NCBI GenBank assembly: GCA_037043455.1
Contig: JAWPHD010005573.1
Location: forward strand, 91,001-155,000
Origin: Cyrtodaria siliqua
Lineage: Eukaryota > Mollusca > Bivalvia > Adapedonta > Hiatellidae
Direction: 5' to 3'
DNA: 64,000 nt
Shown here: piece after piece, positions 20,854 through 32,800 of the stretch
How positions within the stretch are numbered: the stretch's first letter is position 1
Layout: every line of letters begins with the position of its first letter
Notes under the pieces: model-generated
What the model was told of the DNA's origin: nothing
Databases searched by the model: none
Seen by the model: only the letters and a program-made list of their open reading frames with translations
Position numbers and translations under genes: made by a program

Positions 20854-22743
20854 AGCTCGACTGATCAGAGATCAGCAGAGCTTATGCCGTGGTGCGGCGT
20901 CCGTCGTCCGTCTGTCCGAGTTTACAGGAGCGCCTTGTGTGTCTTTTTTTATGTATAAAGTATACTTGTGTGACTTTTTTTTCTTGTCTGACTGACACAC
21001 AAGGAAGTATGTCTCTATGCGCAGGAAACAGTCTTATTTCTTCATTTAAAGCAATAAAAAATTGCAGTCACACAAGGGGAGGGGAGCTTGTGTGACTAAA
21101 ATGTGTCCAAATGGTAAAAACGACACACAAAATGTCAAAAACAGTCACACAAAGTACGAACGTACACATAAAAAACAGACACACAAGTTTTAGTCACACA
21201 AAGCCTGATTTTGTGTACGTCTGTCTGTCTGTCCGTAACCTTTTTTCTGTAGCGACTACTCCTCTGAAACTACTGAATGGATTTTCATGAAACTTTACAG
21301 AAATGTTGCCCATGAAGTCTAGTTGATCCTAGCAAAAATTCATGTTGATGTGAAATCCAAGATGGCTGCCAAATCTAAAAATAGGTTTTTAAAAAACAAG
21401 TTTGTAGCGACTACTTCTTGAAAACTCTTAAGTGATATTGATACGGGACTTTTTCTAAAATGATCAGCATGACATGATGTTGGTCCTTGTCGAAAATCTT
21501 TTTGATTCGACGTTAAACATGGCTGCCAGCAACCATCTTTGTTTACAGTTATATAATGAAAACTTGTAGCGACTACTCCTCTGAAACTACTGGACGGATT
21601 TTCATGAAACTTCACAGGAATGTTGCTCTTGATGTCTTATTGAACCTAGCAAAATTTCTGGTCGGCCGGAAATTCAAGATGGCCGTCCTGGCTAAAAATA
21701 AATTTTCAAAATACAAGTTTGTAGCGACTACTTCTTGAAAACTATAAGTGATATAGATATGGGACTTTTTCTAAAATGATCAGCATGACATGATGTTGGT
21801 CCTTGTCAAAAATCGTTTTGATTCGACGTTAAACATGGCTGCCAGCGGCCATCTTTGTTTACATAGAGTTATATAGTAAAAACTTGTAGCGACTACTCCT
21901 CTGAAACTACTTGGCGGATTTTCATGAAACTTCACAGGAATGTTGCTCTTAATGTCTAATTGATCCTAGCAAAATTTCAGATCGGCCAGAAATTCAAGAT
22001 GGCCACCACAGCTAAAAATAGATTTTTAAAAAATAAGTTTGTAGCGACTACTTCTTGAAAACTATAAGTGATATTGATATGGGACTTTTTCTAAAATGAT
22101 CAACATGACATGATGGTTATCCGAGTCGAACATTATTTTGATTCGACGGTAATCATGGCTGCCAGTGGCCATCTTTGTTTACATAGAGTTATATAATGAA
22201 AACTTGTAGCGATTACTCCTCTGAAACTACTTGACGGATTTTCATGAAATTTCACACGAATGTTGCTCTTGATGTCTTATTGATCCTAGCAAAATTTCAG
22301 GTCGGCCAGAAATTCAAGATGGCCTCCATGGCTAAAAATAGATTTTCAAAATACAAGTTTGTAGCGACTACTTCTTGAAAACTATAAGTGATATTGATAT
22401 GGGACTTTTTCTAAAATGATCAGCATGACATGGTGTTGGTCCTTGTCAAAAATTGTTTTGATTCGATATTAAACATGGCTGTCAGCGGCCATCTTTGTTT
22501 ACATAGAGTTATATAATGAAAACTTGTAGCGACTACTCCTCTGAAACTACTTGACGGATTTTCAGGAAACTTCACAGGAATGTTGCTCTTGGTGTCTAAT
22601 TGATCCTAACAAAATTTCAGGTCGGCCGAAAATTCAAGATGGCCGCCACGGCTAAAAATAATTTTTCGAAAAACAAGTCTGTAGCGACTACTTCCTGAAA
22701 TCAAAATCAATCAGTAGAGCTTCAAGGTCATTGACCTCTTGTT
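20854..22743 (+). mobile_element. Helentron-like tandem-core element A, copy 1
   Basis: Order seen: 5' agctcgactgatcagagatc, then cagagcttatgccgtggtgc and gtccgtcgtccgtctgtccg ((GTCY)n). A foreign ~290-bp repeat follows (about 20925-21215), then about four and a half core units of ~315 bp (gtagcgactactcctctgaa...), then cagtagagct, the hairpin aaggtcattgacct and the end cttgtt. No coding capacity was seen. The structure fits non-autonomous Helentron-associated elements. Confidence 0.75.
20925..21215. repeat. insertion within element A (cacacaag/cttgtgtg repeats)
   Basis: The segment splits the (GTCY)n tract. It has many cacacaa and ttgtgtg blocks in both orientations, with gcgccttgtgtgtc at one side and gtcacacaaagc at the other, so it is probably a small fold-back insertion. 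Confidence 0.5.
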
Positions 22744-23112
22744 CCTTTCAGTATGCAATCTAAGCTTTATAAAAATGGTATCCATGGTGCAGAAGTTGAA
22801 GTCAATAATACAATCATGAAACATGCCTTCCCCGCTACGATCCATGAACTATATGACCTACAATCTTTAAAAGGACACACAGCCATCTTGATTTGTTTGA
22901 AACTTGTGTCGTCCATTTATATCCTAACACCTTCATCTTTCATCTAATCTTTACCAAACTCGGCCAGAGTGTTGATATCAGTGAAAGCTCAGAACTATTC
23001 ATAAAACCAGATATGTCGATTAGTAACTGACTTTTTGGTGTTGATATCAATGAAAGCTCAGAACTGTTCATAAAACCAGATATGTCCGATTAGTAACTGA
23101 CTTTTTGGCGAA

Positions 23113-23325
23113 TCCCTGGCCGGGATAGTAAAGCGTTGCATCTCATTCTCGCCTCTCATGCTGCAGGTTCGAATCCCGCTGGGATCGATTTGTTAAGTGA
23201 GAAAGTGTTGATTCTTACAGATGGCGGGAGATATACTATAATGGTCCTACCTAGGAAAAACGGGGTGGTCTACTTCTACCACAAAAAAAACCCGTCATAT
23301 ATGGCCTAACATGTGCTAAAAATTA
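23113..23325 (+). mobile_element. tRNA-derived SINE, near full length
   Basis: The tRNA-like head ggccgggatagtaaagcg carries the B box ggttcgaatcccgctgggat, followed by the body with gtgttgattcttacagatgg and gtcatatatggcctaac. Best preserved copy of the family in the window. Confidence 0.85.
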
Positions 23326-23579
23326 CAAAAAAACAACATTCAAACTGGCTTGTTGGAAAGATACATTGGGATTTGGAAATTTATTAGCAAGATGAAACCT
23401 TCAAAGGGAAATAACTCCAAAAATATGAACCAGATAGTTATGGGCCTTTATCTATGTGCTGAAGACGTGTGCAAGGTTTCATTGTTATACACCTTATACT
23501 TTGAAAGTTATTAGCCACAATCACTTGTAAAGGCAATGTCAAGTTCCAGGTTAAACCTTTTTTCAAAGGGAAATAATTC

Positions 23580-23860
23580 AATTGAATGTTGTTTAACGGC
23601 TCAACATAGCATAGGTTATTTAGGGCCACCCAAGGGAGGGGAAGGATACACAGGAATCCGGGAACTGTGCCCTACTCTTATTATCGAATAGATTCCTATG
23701 GTTCTTTAATGTGCTCAGAGGATAGACCGATACACGGGACCGCCCGTTTACGTCGCCATCCGACGGACGAGGCTAAGGAAAAGTGTCTTGCCAAAGAACA
23801 CACCAACGAAACTCGGTGGTACCACGGAGGATTGAACCTGAACCAGAGAGTTATGGGACT
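23580..23860. mobile_element. SINE-like repeat, copy 2
   Basis: Same blocks as 18976-19240, ending in cggaggattgaacctg, whose complement caggttcaatcctccg resembles a tRNA B box. The element may therefore be a tRNA-derived SINE in minus orientation. The open frame across it is not a gene. Confidence 0.65.
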
Positions 23861-24766
23861 TTATCAGATGTATTCATTCAATGATTGGATCATGCTGAAA
23901 ATGTGTACAAAATTTCATTGTTCTCTCACTACACCCAAACAAACTTATATAAAACAACGAACACTAAAATTGTACTCAATTTATCTTTAAATTATACATA
24001 GTGATTTAGACAAGTGTCTGCAACGACTGACGAATTACACAAAATTCAGACATGTTTATGTTCACAATAAATGCATTTAAAACCACACAAACATTCCTAT
24101 AGTTTCTTACGCCTTACGACTCCTTAAATCATAAATTTAACTAATAGCTTAGAGGTGTTACCCGTCGCCATCCAGAACTTGAATTAACAGTATTCAAACA
24201 CCATGTGATACATCACGTGATACTGACCATTACTACTGCGCATGTATAAAATACAAGCGGACGAAGCATTTTATTCACTCCATTCAAACGAAATAAATTA
24301 TATTTGTAGACCTTAAAATATGAAAGTTATTAGCCACAATCAGTTGTCAGATAAAAGTTCACGTACAGACTGATGAAAGGACAGACAACAGCATGACATA
24401 ATCAGTTAATACATCCATATGGGTGTTTAAAAACATTCAACGGGTGTCTGCAGTGTCCGGTCATATTTTTACAGTAATTTAGACTTGCTAATCGATCAAT
24501 TAATGTTGACTTTTCAAGTACAATGATAAAACTGCACCTTTATCTATTGTAGCCCCAGAATACAACTTCTATGTTTTGAAGTACTGAGATTGTCACAATT
24601 TTGAAATTGTCTGAATTTGGAGGGCAATATTTATCAAAGCATCGATCTCCTCCCTCATCATAATCACGTGGTATTAAACCTGAATACTGAAAATAACAAT
24701 GGAAATCTCATGTTTTATATATATATATTTCGGTTCAAAGAGATAAATATCACATAACTTGCAGTG

Positions 24767-26511
24767 TGGGAGTGAAATAAAGCCATGAAGCATTTATCAC
24801 ATTACACTAGTGAAATAAATATGCAAATGAAGGCCATATCATCAGTCATTTTTGTCTCGCCTTTTCGAAGAAAAAAAGAGACATAGGTGTTGCTTTTCCG
24901 GCGGCGGCGTCAACATTCAAGTTTTGCGTTTAGGTCATTTTCTCACAAACTGTATGCACTAGACCTTTCAAACTTTGCTTATAGTTGTATCTTGGGTGGT
25001 ACATTGCAACATGACAAAGCAAATGTGGATGTGACCTTCACCATCCAAGCAAAGGACAGATAACTTTAATTGTTACATTTACATCACTTTCTCGTGAACT
25101 ATAATTATGCACTAGATGTTTTAAACCTAATTTATAGCTTAATCTATGGAAAGAAAACATATTCTATTTTGACATAGTTGTGTTCTTTTTGGATGCATGG
25201 ATTTCATCTATGACCTTGACCTACTTTTTATAATTAGTATATGTTTTTTGTTTACACTTTTTTTAAATATATATATTTATTTTTTTTGTTAGAATTTTTT
25301 ATTTGATTTATAGATTGATTTTTTGTTTGATTTTTTTTTAAATCTTTTGTTTTAATTTATTTTTATTTCAAGACAATCTTGGCAGGAAGCATCGGTAAGA
25401 TGTCTAGTTGTGCATGTCACGCTTTTGTTCCAGTTCGCTGATTTATGACGGAGTTATGGCACTTTGACATTTTTACTTTAAATTTCTTGTTGGCGCTACT
25501 CCTCCTAAACGGCTTGATTTCTATAAAATTTGGCAGGAAGCCTCAGTATGATGTCTAGTTGTGCAAAGCACGGTATATCAATGAAATCTTGGACAAGTTC
25601 GAAAACCAGCTAGATCTTGTTAGTAACGACAGGTTATGGCCCTTGATTTGTTGAAAAATGATATACTGTATTTTCCTTTGTTAAATCTGTAGTTACTTCA
25701 TTTTTTATCTGATCTTTACCATATTTGTTTAGAATGTTAATAAAAATCCCCCCACCCCCCACCCATTTTCATGAAATTTCATTCATAGAAGAAAGTGGGT
25801 CAAATTAAAAAATGACCATGCCAGACTAGACACAGCAGACTTATTGCCCATGATTACCAGGTGAGCGATCTAAGGCCATCCTATCCCTGTTGTGTTTTTG
25901 CAATGTTTTGAAAAAACTACTGATTGGAATTTTATGTCGAAAACCCTTGATATAAGAGCCGTTTTTGCCAGTAGAGCATCCACAGGCCCTCTTGGGATTC
26001 TTGTTTTTAAACAAATGCACTTAAATGTCATCTCAGCAAACGGCAAACTCCATTGTTTTTAGATACTAAAATGTTTACAAACTTTCATTCAAGCATCATT
26101 GACCGTTTTATTTTTAAGTCCAGCCCCCGTTAGGCGAGACATGTGAATCCACGGATTTCTTGTTTTCTGTTTTGGTGTGCATCGGAACTGTGGTCGATTT
26201 CCGTAACGTTTAAAATATCAGATTACGGAAATTGATAAGGTAGTTCCATTGTTCGGTATCGTACAGAGAAGACCGAGTCATAAGACGTCATCATACAAAC
26301 ATACAACAGTATCATAGGACAACTTTACATACAAGCAGCTGCAATAATAAATGCTCCATATGAGCCTTTTTTGGAGTTACGTGATAAATTGAATCTCACA
26401 TTCTTGCCTATTTAATACTGAATTTGTTAAACTTATTGGACACATCATATACTTTTATCCAACTTGTTTAATAAATTCAATATTAAGCAGGCATTCATGT
26501 AAGATCCTCCA
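24767..26511 (+). mobile_element. hairpin-ended element G, interrupted copy
   Basis: The start gggagtgaaataaagccatg and the end, a ~125-bp hairpin (gaatctcacattcttgccta ... ggcattcatgtaagatcc at 26388-26512), match the compact copy at 28682-29187. It is split by another element at about 24854-26163. Confidence 0.65.
24854..26163 (+). mobile_element. Helentron-like element H (TCTCGCC/GGCGAGA ends)
   Basis: 5' end gtctcgccttttcgaag and 3' end taggcgagacatgtgaatcc, then acggatttcttgtttt. The gtctcgcc/ggcgagac subterminal inverted repeat is followed by the hairpin aatcc-ac-ggatt and cttgtt. Inside are core units (caggaagc.tcggtaagatgtctag, atctgatctttaccat) and a nested family B 3' end at 25968-26006. 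The lower part (26007-26160) is also present at 39590-40980. Confidence 0.65.
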
Positions 26512-26748
26512 TTGATAATTGCTTTAGACACTGCTAATTCAAAGTATGCAAACTTAAATTTAGTGAAATAAATTGGGCAGTTCCTCTCCCTTGCAGGTGA
26601 GAGGAATTCCGCCTTTGTACTATAACAGTTATTGATTTAAAGGGATGCAAACAGGTCAGAGAAGGCTGGACTTAGTCTAGTTTGGGAGCATGAAACCTTT
26701 ACACTGCTAGTTAAAATGACAATAAAGCACACTTCAGAATGACATGAA

Positions 26749-26754
26749 TTTATT
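26749..26754 (-). terminator. polyadenylation signal for EEF1AKMT2
   Basis: AATAAA on the minus strand begins 38 bases after the stop codon. This implies a very short 3' UTR. Confidence 0.6.
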
Positions 26755-26792
26755 AAAACTACATTGGAAGTAAACGTGATGCATATTTGCTG

Positions 26793-26890
26793 TTATGACC
26801 TGAGTTGAAAAACAAGACTTGTAACCCTGCTTCCTGTTTGTCCTCCAAACTTGAAAGTAGGAAATGGTATCTGTTCTTTCAAGATGAAAT
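26793..26890 (-). CDS. EEF1AKMT2: EEF1AKMT2 terminal exon
   Basis: Acceptor ctaatttcag. It completes the split GAT codon, then encodes FILKEQIPFPTFKFGGQTGS followed by RVTSLVFQLRS and TAA (26793-26795). The PTFxFGGxTGxxVTSLVFQ tail is the characteristic C-terminus of the family. Confidence 0.93.
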
Positions 26891-29800
26891 CTGAAATTAG
26901 TAAAAATCAGAGATGGGAAAATAGTAAACCTGAATAAAAGGGGGGGGGGGGGGTTGGGGTGGAGGGGCAACATATATACAGGCGCGTAGCCAGGCATACG
27001 CCCGTACGCCCGGGCGTACGCCTCTTGGGAAAAAATGAGAAAACATAGTGCCCCAAAAATGCAATAAAAACTGAAGCCTGACTAGGGTGAGACCCATCAT
27101 TAGAAATTTATCAACATATAGATATCAAAGTTATCAAAACACAGATGCCATAATATGGAAATTTCAATCTAAGATATTCATTTTTCGCAACTATATAATT
27201 AATTTATCAATCAATAAAAGCCATCATTTTCAGCCCAAAATCGTCAAAAGCAACGTGCGGACGCTTAGGGCTTCCGGGGGACTTCGCCTCCAGGACCAAC
27301 CACCAACCGCCCCTTGGACCCCAATATATGGGCGTATCCTCCAAAACGGCCTAGCTACGCCCCTGATATATGTAAGAATCGACCAAAACAACACAGAAAT
27401 ATGTAAAAAAAAAAAAAAAAGCTGTGGGGGGGAGTGGGGCCTGTGGGGTGGGGGAGAGGAGGGAGCCCATGCCCCAATATGAGTGAAGTATGAATAAGAT
27501 GCATCATGCTATAAGAAATCCCAAACAAATTTATAGATATATACATGCTTACATGCAAACCTAGATCTGCCTTTATTGCACATGTTATGGGCCATCACTA
27601 TTTGGGTTCCATGGGAGCCCAGAATTTGCAGAAGACAAAATTTATTACCCAACTCTTTACAACATACTATAAGGAAACCAATTCCAAAATTTAGTTCAGC
27701 TAGGACAAGAAATGCAAGAGATATAGACCTGTAAACACAGCTTACACGCAAAATTTGATGTGAAACAGACACATTTTAGGGGCTATCAGAATTTGGGTTC
27801 CTTGGAAGCCCAGGGGATACAGGAACCAAAATTACTTAAGCAGCCCTTAAGACAATGCTATAAGGAAGCTTATGGCCAAATATGATTGTGCTAGGGTAAG
27901 AATTGTAAGAGATATAGACTTGTAAACACAGCTTACACGCAAAATTTGATGTGAAATGGGACACATTTTATGGGCTATCATAATTTGGGTTCCATTGGAG
28001 CCCATGGGTTACAGGAACCAAAATTGCTTATGCAGCCCTTAAGATAATGCTATAAGGAAGCCCATGGCCAAATTTGGTTGTGCTAGGATAAGAAATGTAA
28101 GAGATATAGACTTGTAAACACAGCTTACACGCAAACCTTGATGTAGGACGCTGACGCCAATGCCGACCCCGGGGTGATTACATAAAAACTAAGAGTCTAA
28201 AGTAAAACACGCAGCAAAATTACCGTCTTTGAAAAATGCCAGTAACTGCTCCTTCGTCCAGTTACATGATGTGATGGAGAATAAACTATCTGCACCCATA
28301 ATGCTCTTCACAGTCTCGCGATAACAAGTGCGAGCAGAGAGAGATTCATCTGGTTTCAAACTGATGGCATCGTACGTGCCTTTGTCGAGCACAAGCTTGT
28401 AAGGGCGGGTTAAGCACGTGCAAGGATTTGGTCTCTCATCACTGGTCAGATCTCCAGACTGAAAAATATATGTATGTATAAATATGTTAATTAGGAAATT
28501 AAGTTGTTGCTACAAAAACAGGTTTCATGTGTTGCATGTACTAGTCCAGATTGCCATTCAAGTCTCAAACTTTCAACCATAATTCTTTTAGTATGTCCAA
28601 CCAATCTGTTTGGATAATATCATTGTCTGCAAGTTTTTCAATGTTTCAAGAATTAAAAATATTTATCAAATAACATGGTTTCTGGGAGTGTAATAAAGCC
28701 ACGACTTATTTCCCGTAATACACTAGTGTAGTACAGATGCAAATGAGGACCGAATCACCGTGTTTGTGTACAGTAAAACATTTAATCCCAATTATTTGCA
28801 TGGTATATCATCCGATATGTTCAGAAACCTTAGTTATCCTTATTTGAAATCTAATTTACAAATGCATGTTAGTAATGTTAAATTTAGTTTAAGGTGTTGC
28901 GTTTGTAGGGTGAACGCGTTACAGCCACGTAAGGTAGCTGACGTCATGTAAACAACAAAACGATGTCATGCTTCTCTTACAAATTGCAGCCATATACAAG
29001 GTAAATTCAACAACATTAAAGTAAAACTATCACGTCCTAGGTGTGTTATGTGATAAATAGAATCTTACATTCGTGCCTGTTGGATAAAAATTGCAGATAG
29101 AATACTCGGCAGAGCCTCGTATCCTATCATTTTATCCAACTCGTTTATTAAAATCAATAATACACAGTCACTCATGTAAGATCCTCTATGTAACTTGTTC
29201 CATCATGCATTATTATGTCTTTTCTCCCTTATGTCAGTACTAAACAAGAACTTTAAAAACGTGTAATGCTCCGCGGATAGACTGGTGTTCTGTTGTGTTC
29301 TTGCCTTCTTCTGCATGCCATTCCATTGTGTTCTTTACTTGTTCAAAATGTCTTTGGATTATCTTAACAGTTTTAGAGATATAGTAAAATGTGTGACAAA
29401 GACTGAAAAGGGCCATAATTTGGTTTTAAAAAAACACAGAATTATGGTTCTTCACTGTGCATGTATTTTACGGTTGTGTTTTTTTACTTGTATAAAGTTT
29501 CATGTGATTACTTGTGTTGATTAAATGGTTTCTTGTGGACAAGAAATGTGTGACAAAAAACAAAGAAGATATTATTGATGAAAAATTAACCTAGATTTAT
29601 GGTTCTTGCTCTCTAGAAAATTTATAAACTTAGAAAAATAACCATAAACAAGAGGTCAATGACCTTGAAGCTCTACTGATAGGTTTTTGATAGCTAGATC
29701 AGCATTCCTGTTAAGTTTCATGAAAATCCGTCGAGTAGTTTCAGAGGAGTAGTCACTGACAAGGTTCAACATCATGTCATACTGATCATTTTAGAAAAAG

Positions 29801-32800
29801 TCCCATATCAATATCACTTGTAGTTTTCAAGAAGTAGTCGCTACAAACTTGTATTTTGAAAATCTATTTTTAGCCATGGCGGCCATCTTGAATTTCCGGC
29901 CAACCTGAAATTTTGCTAGGATCAATTAGACATCAAGAGCAACATTCCTGTGAAGTTTCATGAAAATCCGTCAAGTAGTTATAGAGGAGTAGTCGCTACA
30001 AGTTTTTACTAGATAACTCTATGTAAACAAAGATGGCCGCCGACAGCCATGTTTAACATCGAATCAATACGATTTTCGACAAGGACCAACACCATGTCAT
30101 GCTGATCATTTTAGAAAAAGTCCCACATCAATATCACTTATAGTTTTCAAGAAGTAGTCACTACAAACTTGTTTTTTAAAAATATATTTTTAGCCGGGGC
30201 GGCCATCTTGAATTTCCGGCTTACCTGAAATTTTGCTAGGATCAATAAGGCATCAAGAGCAACATTCGTGTGAAATTTCATGAAAATCCGTCGAGTAGTT
30301 TCAGAGGAGTAATCGCTACAAGTTTTCATTATATAGCTCTATGTAAACAAAGATGGCAGCTGGCAGCCATGTTTAATGTCGCATCAAAATAATTTTCCAC
30401 AAGGATCAACATCATTCCATACTGATCATTTTAGAAAAAGTCCCATATCAGTATCACTTATAGTTTTCAAGAAGTACTCGCTACAAACTTTTTTTTTTGA
30501 AAATCTATTTTTAGCTGTGGTGGCCATCTGGAATTTCCGACCAACCTGAAATGTTGCTAGGATCATTTAGACATCAAGAGCAACATTCCTGTGAAGTTTC
30601 ATGGAAATCCGTCGAGTAGTTTCTGAGGAGTAGTCGCTAGAAATTTTTACTAAACAAGAGGTCAATGACCTTGAAGCTCTACTGATTGATTTTGATTTCA
30701 GGAAGTAGTCGCTACAGACTTGCTTTTTGAAAATCTATTTTTAACCGTGGCGGCCATCTTGAATTTCCGGCCAACCTGAAATTTTGCTAGGATCAATTAG
30801 ACATTAAGAGCAACATTCCTGTGAAGTTTCATGAAAATCCGTCAAGTAGTTTCAGAGGAGTAGTCGCTACAAGTTTTCATTATATAACTCTATGTAAACA
30901 AAGATGGCCGCTGGTAGCCATGTTTAATGTCAAATCAAAACGATTTTCGACAAGGACCAACATCATGTCATACTGATCATTTTAGAAAAAGTCCCATATC
31001 AATATCTCTTATAGTTTTGAAGAAGTAGTCGCTACAAACTTATTTATTTTAAATCTATTTTTAGCTGTGGCGGCCATCTTGAATTTCCGGCCGACCTGAA
31101 ATTTTTCTAGGATCAACTAGACATCAAGAGCAACATTCCTGTGAAGTTTCATGAACATCCGTCAAGTAGTTTCAGAGGAGTAGTCGCTACAAGCTTTTAC
31201 TATATAACTCTATGTAACCAAAGATGGCCACTGGCAGCCATGTTTAACGTCGAATCAAAATAATTTTCCACAAGGATCAACATCATGTCATGCTGACCAT
31301 TTTAGAAAAAGTCCCATATCAATATCACTTATAGTTTTCAAGAAGTAGTGGCTACAAACTTATTTTTTAAAAATCTATTTTTAGCTGTGACGGCCATCTT
31401 GAATTTCTGGCAGAACTGATATTTTGCTAGGATCAATTAGACATCAAGAGCAACATTCCTGTAAAGTTTCATGACAATCCGTCAAGTAGTTTCAGAGGAG
31501 TAGTCGCTACAAGTTTTTACTATATAACTCTATGTAAACAAAGATGGCCGCTGGCAGCCATGTTTAACGTTGAATCAAAACGATTTTTGACAAGGATCAA
31601 CATCATGTCATGCTGATCATTTTAGAAAAAGTCCCATATCAATATCACTTATAGTTTTCAAGAAGTAGTCGTTACAAACTTGTATTTTAAAACTCTATTT
31701 TTAGCTTTGGCGGCCATCTTGGATTTCACATCAACATGAATTTTTGCTAGGATCAACTAGACTTTATGGGCAACATTTCTGTAAAGTTTCATGAATATCC
31801 ATCCGGTAGTTTCAGAGGAATTGTCGCTACAAATAAAAGTTTACGGACAGACAGACGGACGACGGACGCCGCACCACGGCATAAGCTCTGCTGATCTCTG
31901 ATCAGTAGAGCTAAAAACTATATGTAAACAAAGATGGCCGCTGGCAGCCATGTTTAACGTTGAATCAAAACGATTTTCGACAAGGACCAACATCATATCA
32001 TGCTGATCATTTTAGAAAAAGTTCCATATCAATATCACTTAGAGTTTTCAAGAAGTAGTCGCTACAAACTTGTTTTTTAAAAATCTTTTTTTAGATTTGG
32101 TGGCCATCTTGGATTTCACATAACATGAATTTTTGCTAGGATCAACTGGACTTCATGGGCAACATTTCTGCAAAGTTTCATGAAAATCCATTCAGTAGTT
32201 TTCAGAGGAGTATTCGCTACAAAAAAAGGTTTATGGACGGACGGACAGACGGACACCGCACCAGGGCATAAGCTCTGCTAATCTCTGATCAGTAGAGCTA
32301 AAAATCAATATTTTCAAACTGTTCATTCTTGGCCACAGATTTTGCCAGGATATACAATATGCAACATGTGATTTGTGTAAAAGGTGTGCTTTTTTAATCC
32401 TTTGCCCCTTACTCGGCTCTACACTAAGTGCATACTATACATGTCTGACGATTTTTAATATGCATCGTCCTGCGACTGGGTGCCTCTATAAATGTCCGTA
32501 TAAAAAAAAAGCACCCCAGACGTCAAATAAATGAGACTACTCTACACTACGCCACATTACCACAAATTCAATATCTTCAAATCCCTCTGACTTGGCCACA
32601 GATTTTGCTAGCATAACTGCCAGATCTGAATAGTCTACTCCAGTAATATATTGGTAACCTCGCTTTCTCTGTAATGGTCAAGTAAAAAATAAAACCAAAC
32701 CTCGCTTTCTCTGAAATGGTGAAGTAAAAAATAATAACAATCACATTAAATATGGCATTATATAGTTAGAATTTTATACATTTAACTGAAAAATGTGAAT

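Noticed and set aside
21340..21738. Open frames on both strands in element A units
   Set aside because: The same frames (MKTCSDYSSETT-type) recur in every tandem unit, including at 30147-30329; non-coding repeat.
23667..23990. 107-aa open frame
   Set aside because: Covers a SINE-like repeat also present at 18976; not a gene.
28189..28223. Alternative C-terminus of EEF1AKMT2 (NFAACFTLDS stop)
   Set aside because: It is read-through of the exon 5 donor gtaatt. A conserved terminal exon with the family C-terminus exists at 26793-26890 and joins in frame.
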